This document shows, piece after piece, positions 1 through 8,550 of a stretch of 22,199 nt of DNA. A model generated the notes under the pieces. The model worked only from the letters and a program-made list of their open reading frames with translations. It made no database searches and was not told where the DNA came from. A program made the translations under genes and the position numbers. The stretch covers positions 1 to 22,199 of the forward strand of contig CAYHCQ010000049.1 of the NCBI GenBank assembly GCA_964355115.1, given 5' to 3'. The stretch's first letter is position 1; every line of letters begins with the position of its first letter. The DNA comes from JANXZO01 sp964355115 (GTDB taxonomy: Bacteria; Bacteroidota; Bacteroidia; Bacteroidales; FEN-979).

Positions 1-1577
1 CCGGAGGCGGTAGGGTTATCGTTGTTAACAACCAGGTCGTTGGCAACAAAATTTATGACGCCTTTCTTTATTGCTCCCCAGGTTGTTTTCTTTTTATCTA
101 TCACGCTGATGGAAAGATTCTTATAATAAAAAAGTAGCTTTCCTGTCGCATCGTCGTCATTGGCGGAAACCTGGGTGATCACAAGTTTCTTTATCTCTCC
201 GCTCTTGACTTCAGCCGGCAGAAGTTTTGTAAGCATCGGGTTTATTTCCCGCAGGTCAATATCGCCTACAAGGCCCGAAAATGTAAAGGAATTCTTCGGA
301 TCCCCGAATTTAAACCTCACGGTAGCATCGAGTTTGCCTTTACCCATCAGGTATGCCGTGCCTTTCAGTTCAGATACCAAGCCTGCATTCAGGAGCAATG
401 CATCGTTGGTTAACCCGGTAAATGTGGCGCTCATTTTGTCGAAGAAGATCGTTCCCGGCTCTTCTGCGACCTGTTCCTTATAAGTGGCTTTGCCGCTTTT
501 CAGAATGACTGTATCTATTTTCAGGTAGGCCTTCAGATTGCGCAGTCCATCCTGAGGCATCGGCGGTTTAAATCCGGGTTTCGGAGCCACACGTTTGTCG
601 CGATAATCGTCGAGAAGCAGGCTGTCAATTTCAACCAACCCGGCAATTATCTTCCCTTCCAGGATCAATTCCCGCATATTGAACCGCTCAATACGAAGCA
701 TTGAAACCGCAACATCCATCCGGTCGGTCTGAAAACCAAGTTTGCGGGTATAATCATGGTTGTTGAACAGCGGTTCAAGGTGGAAATTTTTTATATAAAG
801 TGATTGCAGCCCGGTTGAAAGCCCTATCTCTCCAAGGGAAATCCTGTTCATCCCGTTCTTTGTATTTACCACAATGCCCCCGAGCTTAATACTGATGTCG
901 TCGGCATTAAAAAGACGGCGCGCTCCTGTATGGGTTGAATCGACGAGGATGTTTTTAATCACGATATCACAGGAGGGAATAGAGTAGGAAACGATGGTAT
1001 CGCCCGAACAGTCGTAATATTCCACTTTCCCCTTCTCCAGTAATATCTCGTGAATCTTAATTGAGGTGAGCCCCTTGGGAAGCGGAATCGCCATCAGCTT
1101 CGTCTTTGGTTTGTCTTCTTTGACCTTATGCGATTCCCTCATCTTAAACACAGCAACGTCGGGGGCGGTGAAACTAATCCGTCGCAGATTAATGTGGCGA
1201 TTTCTGACCAGCTCCAGGATGCCGAAACCGCGAATCTTGAATTCCGCTATCCTAAGCCGGAAAAGCACGGGCGAAAGCGTGTCGGTCAACGACTTTTCCC
1301 TGAACAGGGCTGTGTCGGGTATAATTGCAAAATCCTTGATGGTAACATTGCCCGCAATTATATTTAACGATATGTCGCCTATTTCAGCCTGATAGACCCC
1401 TTTACTCTCTTTTTTGACATTCTCGATAATAAATTCCCGGACGATTTTCCCGTAATAGAAATAGCCATAAGTGAAAACGGCGCCGGCGATAACAATCAGT
1501 GCGGCCAGAAACCATAGCACGATCCTGATGATCAGCCTTGATCTCTTTTTTGGTTGTTTGGTTTCTGAGGTTGTCAT
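1..1577 (-). CDS. AsmA/DUF748-like membrane-anchored protein, 3' end cut by the window
   Basis: 525 codons are visible from ATG at 1577 and the frame is still open at base 1, so the C-terminus is missing. After a basic N-terminus (PKKRSR) there is one membrane segment at about residues 15-37; the rest would lie in the periplasm. The remainder is beta-rich, with alternating short hydrophobic strands and no catalytic motif. It is a clear paralog of the next gene upstream: shared blocks include EPGTIFFDKM against EPGRLFFDKM, and LREINPMLTKLLP against LRDLNPMLTKLLP. It has about two of the repeat modules that occur six times in the neighbour. Its ATG overlaps the neighbour's TGA (ATGA), so the pair is probably translationally coupled. 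Proteins of this superfamily (AsmA, TamB, YhdP, YdbH) are linked to lipid transfer between membranes. That role is inferred here from fold-like features, not from a diagnostic motif. Confidence 0.8.
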   Translation of the reverse strand, partial: MTTSETKQPKKRSRLIIRIVLWFLAALIVIAGAVFTYGYFYYGKIVREFIIENVKKESKGVYQAEIGDISLNIIAGNVTIKDFAIIPDTALFREKSLTDTLSPVLFRLRIAEFKIRGFGILELVRNRHINLRRISFTAPDVAVFKMRESHKVKEDKPKTKLMAIPLPKGLTSIKIHEILLEKGKVEYYDCSGDTIVSYSIPSCDIVIKNILVDSTHTGARRLFNADDISIKLGGIVVNTKNGMNRISLGEIGLSTGLQSLYIKNFHLEPLFNNHDYTRKLGFQTDRMDVAVSMLRIERFNMRELILEGKIIAGLVEIDSLLLDDYRDKRVAPKPGFKPPMPQDGLRNLKAYLKIDTVILKSGKATYKEQVAEEPGTIFFDKMSATFTGLTNDALLLNAGLVSELKGTAYLMGKGKLDATVRFKFGDPKNSFTFSGLVGDIDLREINPMLTKLLPAEVKSGEIKKLVITQVSANDDDATGKLLFYYKNLSISVIDKKKTTWGAIKKGVINFVANDLVVNNDNPTAS

Positions 1578-4500
1578 TGTTTCATGTTTTTTTCGGCTCT
1601 GCGGATCTGCCGCTGGATTTTCGAATTGAATCCCGCGCTGGATTTTATTCCGCTAAGCGTGCTTTTCCACACGAAGTTAAAAAAACCTTTTGATTTATCG
1701 CGCTGAAAATATATTACACCTGTACGCATACGGCCATCATCCCTGGGATTGTTATCGGGCAGCAGATAGTTGGCTACCCCTGTCAGCAGAGCCTTTTCGA
1801 TCTTATTGGCTGCCCCCGGGTCGGTATCGTCAAGGTGTATTTTCAGCCCTGAAAATTTCATGTCCATGAACCCGCGAGATATACTGTCGTTGGCGTGAAG
1901 GTGGCGGATGGTTGTTTTCCCGGCCACTCCGCGGGTAACCGATACCGGCAAGAGTTTGGTTAGCATGGGATTGAGATCACGCAGATCGAGCATGCCAATG
2001 ACAGCGCGCAGGGTAAAACTGTCTCTGGGGTGGTCAATTGGAAACCAGAATCCTGCTTCGACCTTCGATTTTCCCATCAGGAAGGCGGTTCCGTTAACAT
2101 TCAACGATCGCGTTGAAGATGAGGTTGCACCTGACTTCAGCGTATTAAATCCTGTTACCCTGACATCCATCTTATCGAAGAAAAGCCGGCCGGGTTCCGG
2201 ACCGGTTTGTTCCTCGTAAGCGGCTTGTGCGCCGTCGATAAGGATGGTGTCAATGCAGACAGGGAATGTTATACGGCGAATCATCTGCTGAGGCATCAAG
2301 GGTGTTGGTCCGGGTGGTAAGATCACCCGCTTATCGCGGTAGGAGGCGAATACAAGACCTCTGATCTTCAGGGTTCCAACGTCAATAACTCCGCTGTCGA
2401 GCAGTTTATGGAAATTCAGTGTTTGCAGGTCGATGCGTGGCACGCTGATCTCTGTCCTGTCGGCCTGATATCCCAACTTACGTGAAAATTCTTCGCGGCC
2501 ATAGTTGGGAATTATTGCCATCGAATCGATAAAAGCCGTTCCGGCCTTCGTTGAAAACCCGAACCTGCTGAACGAAAGGCTATACATGCTGTCTTTCAGA
2601 ACCCTGGTTAACCCGGCAGCAGAGAAGACGATGTTCGCGGTGTTGAAAAGTGGCGTGGTCAGAGGATTGGCACGTGTTGCAGAATCGACCAGGACAGATG
2701 TTGCCTGGCAAAAAATCTCTTGCAATGAGTAGGTGAGCGTTTTCTCCTTATCAATGATCCGGGCTTCGGCATCTGCCCCATCGACTGTAACAGACTGAAT
2801 GCTGAGGGTTTTTATGAAAGGCGGGAGTTGCAGCGTATAAGGGTGCCCGGCTTGCATACGGAGTTTTGGCCCGGATTCGTTTTTAAGGATCTCCAGCCTG
2901 ATTTTGGGGCGATATATCCGGATTCTGTCAACCCGCCATTCATTGTCGAAAATCGCCTTGTCAAAATAGAACCCGGTTATCTTGAGTTCGGGTATGACAG
3001 CCGAAGCCGTTAACCTCTTTCCCTTCATCTGCGCGGGCTCTCTGAGCGGAATAAGCTTCAATCCGCGAAAGGTGATATCGGCAGGGTACGAGTGAACATC
3101 CAGCTCCCTGCATTCAATGACATAGTTGCTATCGGCTATAACGGCTCTGAACGGGAATATCTTTAACTGCAGGGAGTCGAAGCTTATGAGTCCGTCTTTT
3201 TTGCCCTTTTCCGGAACATGAACACGTGCATTCAGCAAGCCGAAGTCAATGTCTTTCAGCGAAAAATAGGTAGCCTGCCTGTTCTCCAGTCCATCGTATG
3301 AAAAAGCCCCCTGTTTCACAATAAGCCGGCCTATCTCGAAGTCGCGGATGAATTTTCGGGCACCGATCAGCCGGGTCTCTTCCGATGGTCCATCTGGAAT
3401 GAGATTGGCTTCCGTCTTTAGCCTGACTACTGGTTTCTCCAGCAGGATAACGTTGGCCTTAAGAACCTGTTCAAGAAATAGTTTCCGGTGATTCAGTCCG
3501 GTGAGGCGCAGCTTTGTCAATGTAAAGGCAAAGTCAAGGGCCGGACGCCCGCCCGGGGAGGCGAAAATGTGATCCGGTCCGGACGTCTTATCAATGCTGA
3601 TATTTTCCGCCTCAATGAGTGAATCGGCGGTAATCACCTTCACCTGCCCGATAGTCATATGCCTCATTCCATCGGGCGACTCTACCGCAACAGACCGAAG
3701 GTTTAAGGCGAAATCACGGCTGTAGAAATAGCCCTGCTGGTTCATCCCGTGTGCCGAATCGATGAGAAATTGCTGCATTTCCAGGTCGAGGTGGGCGGAG
3801 GCAATGACCTTTTCAATACTGTCTTGCTGCCGTGCAATTGTACCGTGGCCGTTTTGGATAAGGATCGCATTTCCCCTGATAACATAAACATATTTTTTCA
3901 ACAGGTCGTAAACCACCTCTTCGTTCTCTTCGGCAAAGAAGTCTCCCGGTTTCCGGAACCGCGGATCCTTGTTTTTCGGAGCACGGTGCCGGGTTACTTT
4001 CAGATCGGGTTCGCTGATTTCCAGGCGGTCGAAATCGAAAACACGATGGTTGAAAAGCTTGACCAGGTTGATCCTGCTGAAAGTTACCTGCGGCAATAAA
4101 AGGTAGATTGTGTTCCTGGCCCCCCCGGGGAGCATTAGGTTCCTTTTGATGTCGGGAGAGAGCAAGGCATCGTTCACCACGATGTGTGAATGCTCTGTAG
4201 ATATTTTTACCCTGCCGGCACTCAGGCTGTGAACCTGATCGCGTAGTTTCAGGTTGAAATTACTGAGCAGAAGTTCGATTTTGTCGGCATAAAATATCTT
4301 CTGTTTATCAAGGTGGGCAACCGAGTCAAGTAAAAATCCATTGAGTCCGAGGTCTGCCGAGCCTATTCTCACTTCGGGATTTACATCGTTGAGCCGGGAA
4401 TAATATGCAAAGGATGCCTGCTTAATCGTGAGGGTATCAACTTCTATCGACCTGATTATCCCTGCTATAACCGTAAACATTCCGGCAATCTTGAATTTTT

Positions 4501-5545
4501 CCCTCTTTTTTTTCGCTTTCCCCGGATCTCTTATTTCGCCGGATAGCAGGTTGCGATAAACCGTCATCGAAAATTTATTCAGCTCCAGATTCTGGATCCG
4601 CACCTTTTTATCCGTCAGCGCCCTATATAGGTCAACTCCCTCAACGGAGAAAGCAGGGAGGCTGAACTTGTAGAAATCGCCCCGGGGGCGGGCATGCAAT
4701 CCACGCAAGGCAAAATTGGGACGCAATGAAAGATCTTTCCCGTAAAGTTTGCTTTTCGCCAGCGAGAAACCAATTTCTCCGGCGCTCAGGAAATAGAGGC
4801 TGTCGGCCATAATGTATTCGAAATTGTGAACCTTCCAGTCGATATCACGCGAATAGAACACCCTTTCGCGGTTGTAGTAGCTGAACGGATTTACCGATAC
4901 ATCGCGGAGTATGGCCGAAAACTCATACTCTCCGGTTGAAAGCTTGCCGGTTTTCTGACGGAAAGAGGTCAGCAGCAGTCCATGGTTTACATTAACGGAA
5001 TCTATATGAAAATCCCGGAACACTTCCGAAACCAACGGGTAGATATCTTCGTAGATTACCTTCCACCTGGCTTTCTTTGCAGTGGTGGTATCAGGAAATC
5101 CAACAATGCTTAATACCGGCCGCTCGAAGAGCAGATTTCTCAGGGTGACCTGTTGATGGTTGTAAATCTGCCAGAAGTGGATCCTGTCGATGTTGAGCGA
5201 TTCGAACGATACCCGGTACAGTGATTTGGTCACCTTTCCCTTCGACTTCATCTGATTATAGAGATGTGTGTCGGGAACAAGTTCAAAGCTGTCGATGTTG
5301 ATCTTACCTGTAAAAATGTTGAATTGCATCTTCCGGAAATCGACATTGTACAGCCCGTTGCTTGCACGATGAATTTCTTTCTGAAGGACCTCGCGGAGGA
5401 ACCTTTCACCAAAATAGTTAAAACTAAAGAAGAGTGCTAAATAGACGGAAAGCAGCAACAGAGATGCCAGAAGGACAAGGTTCCGCAAAAGATGACGGTG
5501 GCGTTTGGGGTGGCCTTCCATTTTTTCGGGTTCCTCTTCGGCCAT
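1574..5545 (-). CDS. giant AsmA/DUF748-like protein with about six 185-aa repeats
   Basis: 1323 aa counted from the ATG at 5545. An in-frame TTG at 5569 would add 8 residues, but it lies inside a good -7 promoter match (TATCTTTG), so I prefer the ATG. The order is: short acidic then basic cytoplasmic tail, one membrane segment at about residues 19-44, then a long beta-rich periplasmic part. From about residue 109 the same pattern returns every 175-190 residues: a block of about 45 aa with alternating hydrophobic residues, then a block of about 110 aa. The C-terminal 200 residues match the downstream paralog and resemble the C-terminal region of AsmA/DUF748 proteins. No enzyme motif is visible. 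The likely role is a lipid or envelope-precursor conduit in the periplasm, which is inference. It is transcribed divergently from leuS across an 83-bp gap and is coupled to its paralog downstream. Confidence 0.85.
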   Translation of the reverse strand: MAEEEPEKMEGHPKRHRHLLRNLVLLASLLLLSVYLALFFSFNYFGERFLREVLQKEIHRASNGLYNVDFRKMQFNIFTGKINIDSFELVPDTHLYNQMKSKGKVTKSLYRVSFESLNIDRIHFWQIYNHQQVTLRNLLFERPVLSIVGFPDTTTAKKARWKVIYEDIYPLVSEVFRDFHIDSVNVNHGLLLTSFRQKTGKLSTGEYEFSAILRDVSVNPFSYYNRERVFYSRDIDWKVHNFEYIMADSLYFLSAGEIGFSLAKSKLYGKDLSLRPNFALRGLHARPRGDFYKFSLPAFSVEGVDLYRALTDKKVRIQNLELNKFSMTVYRNLLSGEIRDPGKAKKKREKFKIAGMFTVIAGIIRSIEVDTLTIKQASFAYYSRLNDVNPEVRIGSADLGLNGFLLDSVAHLDKQKIFYADKIELLLSNFNLKLRDQVHSLSAGRVKISTEHSHIVVNDALLSPDIKRNLMLPGGARNTIYLLLPQVTFSRINLVKLFNHRVFDFDRLEISEPDLKVTRHRAPKNKDPRFRKPGDFFAEENEEVVYDLLKKYVYVIRGNAILIQNGHGTIARQQDSIEKVIASAHLDLEMQQFLIDSAHGMNQQGYFYSRDFALNLRSVAVESPDGMRHMTIGQVKVITADSLIEAENISIDKTSGPDHIFASPGGRPALDFAFTLTKLRLTGLNHRKLFLEQVLKANVILLEKPVVRLKTEANLIPDGPSEETRLIGARKFIRDFEIGRLIVKQGAFSYDGLENRQATYFSLKDIDFGLLNARVHVPEKGKKDGLISFDSLQLKIFPFRAVIADSNYVIECRELDVHSYPADITFRGLKLIPLREPAQMKGKRLTASAVIPELKITGFYFDKAIFDNEWRVDRIRIYRPKIRLEILKNESGPKLRMQAGHPYTLQLPPFIKTLSIQSVTVDGADAEARIIDKEKTLTYSLQEIFCQATSVLVDSATRANPLTTPLFNTANIVFSAAGLTRVLKDSMYSLSFSRFGFSTKAGTAFIDSMAIIPNYGREEFSRKLGYQADRTEISVPRIDLQTLNFHKLLDSGVIDVGTLKIRGLVFASYRDKRVILPPGPTPLMPQQMIRRITFPVCIDTILIDGAQAAYEEQTGPEPGRLFFDKMDVRVTGFNTLKSGATSSSTRSLNVNGTAFLMGKSKVEAGFWFPIDHPRDSFTLRAVIGMLDLRDLNPMLTKLLPVSVTRGVAGKTTIRHLHANDSISRGFMDMKFSGLKIHLDDTDPGAANKIEKALLTGVANYLLPDNNPRDDGRMRTGVIYFQRDKSKGFFNFVWKSTLSGIKSSAGFNSKIQRQIRRAEKNMKQ
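1904..5221 (-). repeat. six protein-level tandem modules of about 185 residues
   Basis: The repeat is visible only in the protein. Modules start at about residues 109, 291, 479, 669, 844 and 1029 (numbering from ATG 5545), which is roughly plus-strand positions 5221, 4675, 4111, 3541, 3016 and 2461. Each opens with a strand-like pattern such as LPAFSVEGVDLYRAL, VIPELKITGFYFDKAIF or VPRIDLQTLNFHKLL. It then has a 'P-x-l-x-l' strand, a linker, a segment like 'I-x-x-l-x-V-x-x-G-x-x-x-Y', and a 'D-S-x-Y-x-l' segment. Spacings are 182, 188, 190, 175 and 185 residues. Sequence identity between modules is low, so boundaries are approximate. The sixth runs into the C-terminal domain. Confidence 0.6.
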
Positions 5546-5566
5546 TATCGGATCTGGTTTATCACT

Positions 5567-5574
5567 CAAAGATA
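5567..5574 (-). promoter_or_regulatory. -7 box (TATCTTTG) for the AsmA-like pair
   Basis: On the minus strand this reads TATCTTTG, a perfect match to the Bacteroidota -7 consensus TAnnTTTG. It lies 22 bases upstream of the chosen ATG at 5545, so a transcript would start about 15 bases before that codon. I see no TTG at the usual -33 spacing, so only half of the promoter is supported. Confidence 0.4.
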
Positions 5575-5602
5575 TACATTTCCCCTATACCTCCTTTTTT
5601 GA

Positions 5603-5610
5603 TAACTTTG
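5603..5610 (+). promoter_or_regulatory. -7 box (TAACTTTG) for the leuS operon
   Basis: A perfect TAnnTTTG match 18 bases before the leuS ATG. It lies back to back with the minus-strand -7 box at 5567-5574 in the same short divergent gap. No clear -33 TTG is visible. Confidence 0.4.
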
Positions 5611-5628
5611 CGCCCATAAACAGAAAAG

Positions 5629-8550
5629 ATGGATTACAATTTTCCGGAAATCGAAAATAAATGGCAGAAATACTGGGTAGATCATAAAACCTATAAAACA
5701 GAAACCGATCCCTCCCGGCCCAAATTTTACGTCCTCGACATGTTCCCGTACCCCTCCGGAGCAGGACTACATGTTGGGCATCCACTTGGCTACATTGCCT
5801 CCGACATTTATTCCCGTTACAAGCGGCTGAAGGGATTTAACGTGCTTCACCCGATGGGTTATGATGCTTACGGGCTTCCGGCCGAACAGTACGCCATTCA
5901 GACCGGCACCCACCCGGCCATCACGACAGAAAAAAACCTCGCCCGCTACCGCGAGCAGATGGATAAGATCGGGTTCAGTTACGATTGGGACCGCGAAGTC
6001 AAGACCTGCGATCCCGCCTATTACAAGTGGACACAATGGACATTTATTCAGCTTTTTCATCACTGGTACAACCCTGTCAATCAAAAGGCAGAACCGATCA
6101 AAGAGTTGATAAGAACTTTCCGGGATCATGGCTGCCTTGATTTTACTGCCGCCGAATGGATTGAGTATTCCGAAGCTCAGCAGGAAAAAATTCTGATGAA
6201 TTACCGCCTAGCCTACCTTTCCGATGCTATGGTAAACTGGTGTCCCGAGCTGGGTACGGTACTGGCCAACGACGAAGTGGCCAATGGATTTTCGGTTCGC
6301 GGCGGCCACCCGGTCGAACGTAAACTCATGCGACAATGGTTCCTTCGAACTACGGCCTATGCACAACGGCTGCTCGACGGCCTGGAGAAAATCGATTTTT
6401 CAGACTCTCTCCGCGAGATGCAACGCAACTGGATCGGCCGGTCGGAAGGGGCAGAAATTCTCTTCCCGATAAAAGACAGTGAGCATTCGCTGGAAATTTT
6501 CACGACCCGGCCGGATACAATTTTCGGAGCTACCTTCATGGTTCTTGCGCCCGAACACGAACTTCTCCCTGCCATCACAACCTCCGGCCGCAAGGAGGCG
6601 GTTGCTAAATACGTTCACGATGCCATGAACCGTTCGGAACGCGAGCGGATGGCCGAGGTGAAAAACATCAGCGGTGAATTCACAGGCGCTTACTGCCTGA
6701 ATCCATTCAATGGAAAACCGATACCCATCTGGGTTGCCGATTATGTACTGGCAGGCTACGGCACCGGCGCCATCATGGCGGTTCCCGCGCACGACAGCCG
6801 CGATTATGCCTTTGCAAAACATTTCGGCCTGCCGATAACTGAAGTTGTTTCGGGTGGCGATATCACTGAAAATTCCTATGATGCAAAAGAGGGCATCCTG
6901 ATAAATTCCGAATTCATCGACGGAATGCAGGTGAAAGAGGCTATTAAAACTGTGATTGCAAAGGTGAATGAACTCGGCATTGGTAAGGGAACCGTCAATT
7001 TCCGTCTCCGCGATGCGATTTTCAGCCGCCAGCGATACTGGGGTGAACCTTTTCCGGTATATTTCAAGGATGGTATTGCCCATACCCTTGACGAAAGCGA
7101 ACTGCCCTTGCTTCTTCCCGCTGTGGATGCCTACCTTCCGACCGAAACCGGCGAACCACCGCTTGCCCGCGCGAAAAACTGGACAACGAAAGAGGGTTAT
7201 CCTCTCGAAACCAGCACAATGCCCGGTTTTGCCGGTTCCAGCGGATATTACTTCAGGTATATGGATCCGCACAACAGCAACGAGTATTTTTCAAAAGAGG
7301 CAGTTAACTACTGGCAGGACGTAGATTTGTATATTGGGGGGGCAGAACACGCAACAGGCCATCTGATTTATGCGCGATTTTGGAACAAGTTTCTATATGA
7401 TATCGGTTTATCCGTCAAGGAAGAACCCTTTAAAAAGCTAGTAAATCAGGGAATGATTCAAGGTTTGTCACAAAAAATCTATCATGTTTACAATGATTCT
7501 GATCCCAACACGGCAGAATATCTGCAACACTTCTTTAAAACAGATTTTAAAAAATACAATTTCTCCGTTTTACCTAAGTCGGTTTTTCTAAGTGCTGAGG
7601 TTGTCCAAAAAAACAAACTTGAAAACGGGTGCAGGCTTATTAATATTCCAATAGAATGTGTTAGTAACGAAAAGTTTTTCGATACGGTTAGCAATGACCA
7701 GCGAGGATATTATATCCTGGATTTTCGAAAATACTATAACGACTATTTGCAATTCATTCCTGATAACAACTGTTATTTATATATTTCCGAAGCGGGCATT
7801 TATTTCGATCAGACTTTTTGTCCAAACAATTCTGATATTTCATTCAGGACGGTGACAGAAGTTGAAAAAATGTCAAAATCTAAATTTAATGTGGTTAATC
7901 CGGATATTCTGATCGAACGTTATGGTGCCGATACCTTTCGTCTTTACGAGATGTTTCTCGGTCCGCTCGAACAGTCGAAACCCTGGGACACTAATGGTAT
8001 AGAAGGTGTTTTCCGCTTCATCCGGAAATTCTGGCGTCTTTTCCATGATGAGCAGAACCTGTTCCGGGTAACCGAAGAAAAGCCGGATGGAGCCGATTTG
8101 CGCGTTTTGCATAAAACGATTAAAAAAATTCAGGAAGATATTGAACGGCTTTCGTTCAACACGGCCGTAAGTTCGTTTATGATCTGCGTCAATGAACTCA
8201 CCGACCTGAAATGCTGCAAGCGGGCCATCCTCAGCGACCTGGTAATCCTGATTTCGCCCTATGCCCCGCATATTGCCGAGGAGTTATGGTTCCAGCTGGG
8301 AAATCCTGAAAGCATTACCGGCGCACAATTTCCTGAATTCAATCCGCTGTTCCTGGTTGAAAATACCTTTGAATACCCGGTCTCATTCAACGGGAAGATG
8401 CGTTTCAAACTGGAACTTCCGGCCGATATGCCTGTTGCAGAAGTTGAAAAAGCTGCACTTTCTGCAAAGGAGTCGGAAAAATGGCTCGAAGGGAAACCGC
8501 CGAAGAAGATAATTATTGTACCTAAAAAGATCATTAACATTGTGTTGTAA
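5629..8550 (+). CDS. leuS: leucyl-tRNA synthetase
   Basis: 973 aa. It charges tRNA-Leu with leucine in the cytoplasm and hydrolyses mischarged tRNA. The class I signature HVGH is at 48-51 and KMSKS at 747-751. The CP1 editing domain shows the threonine-rich TTRPDT at 292-297 and HDSRD at 388-392, including the conserved aspartates. The C-terminal anticodon-binding and tail regions are complete. The protein is longer than I recall for Bacteroidota LeuRS because the insertion between NQGMIQG (606-612) and KMSKS is about 134 residues. This is the position of the leucine-specific domain. DNA coding this part (about 7381-7920) is only about 34% GC, against about 45-60% in sampled flanking lines. 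The frame is intact and all motifs are kept, so the enzyme is probably active. The stop overlaps the next start (TAATG), suggesting coupling to the DUF3108 gene. Confidence 0.98.
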   Translation: MDYNFPEIENKWQKYWVDHKTYKTETDPSRPKFYVLDMFPYPSGAGLHVGHPLGYIASDIYSRYKRLKGFNVLHPMGYDAYGLPAEQYAIQTGTHPAITTEKNLARYREQMDKIGFSYDWDREVKTCDPAYYKWTQWTFIQLFHHWYNPVNQKAEPIKELIRTFRDHGCLDFTAAEWIEYSEAQQEKILMNYRLAYLSDAMVNWCPELGTVLANDEVANGFSVRGGHPVERKLMRQWFLRTTAYAQRLLDGLEKIDFSDSLREMQRNWIGRSEGAEILFPIKDSEHSLEIFTTRPDTIFGATFMVLAPEHELLPAITTSGRKEAVAKYVHDAMNRSERERMAEVKNISGEFTGAYCLNPFNGKPIPIWVADYVLAGYGTGAIMAVPAHDSRDYAFAKHFGLPITEVVSGGDITENSYDAKEGILINSEFIDGMQVKEAIKTVIAKVNELGIGKGTVNFRLRDAIFSRQRYWGEPFPVYFKDGIAHTLDESELPLLLPAVDAYLPTETGEPPLARAKNWTTKEGYPLETSTMPGFAGSSGYYFRYMDPHNSNEYFSKEAVNYWQDVDLYIGGAEHATGHLIYARFWNKFLYDIGLSVKEEPFKKLVNQGMIQGLSQKIYHVYNDSDPNTAEYLQHFFKTDFKKYNFSVLPKSVFLSAEVVQKNKLENGCRLINIPIECVSNEKFFDTVSNDQRGYYILDFRKYYNDYLQFIPDNNCYLYISEAGIYFDQTFCPNNSDISFRTVTEVEKMSKSKFNVVNPDILIERYGADTFRLYEMFLGPLEQSKPWDTNGIEGVFRFIRKFWRLFHDEQNLFRVTEEKPDGADLRVLHKTIKKIQEDIERLSFNTAVSSFMICVNELTDLKCCKRAILSDLVILISPYAPHIAEELWFQLGNPESITGAQFPEFNPLFLVENTFEYPVSFNGKMRFKLELPADMPVAEVEKAALSAKESEKWLEGKPPKKIIIVPKKIINIVL
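7381..7920 (+). other. low-GC segment inside leuS (leucine-specific domain)
   Basis: Hand counting gives 142 G+C in 420 bases for 7441-7860 (about 34%), 37% for 7381-7440 and 30% for 7861-7920. Nearby lines in the same gene are higher: 6541-6600 about 63%, 7141-7200 about 57%, 7921-7980 about 48%. The AT-rich codon choice extends past the variable insertion into the invariant KMSKS region (for example aaa-atg-tca-aaa-tct) and into the conserved residues before NQGMIQG. This suggests an imported or recombined patch rather than only relaxed selection on the insertion. Confidence 0.7.

Noticed and set aside
6400..7272. 290-residue open frame on the strand opposite leuS
   Set aside because: It is antisense to well-conserved leuS sequence, has no family resemblance and reflects codon bias of the real gene.
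7381..7920. Intein or mobile insertion in leuS
   Set aside because: There are no intein splice residues or homing-endonuclease motifs, and the insertion is at the normal site of the leucine-specific domain.
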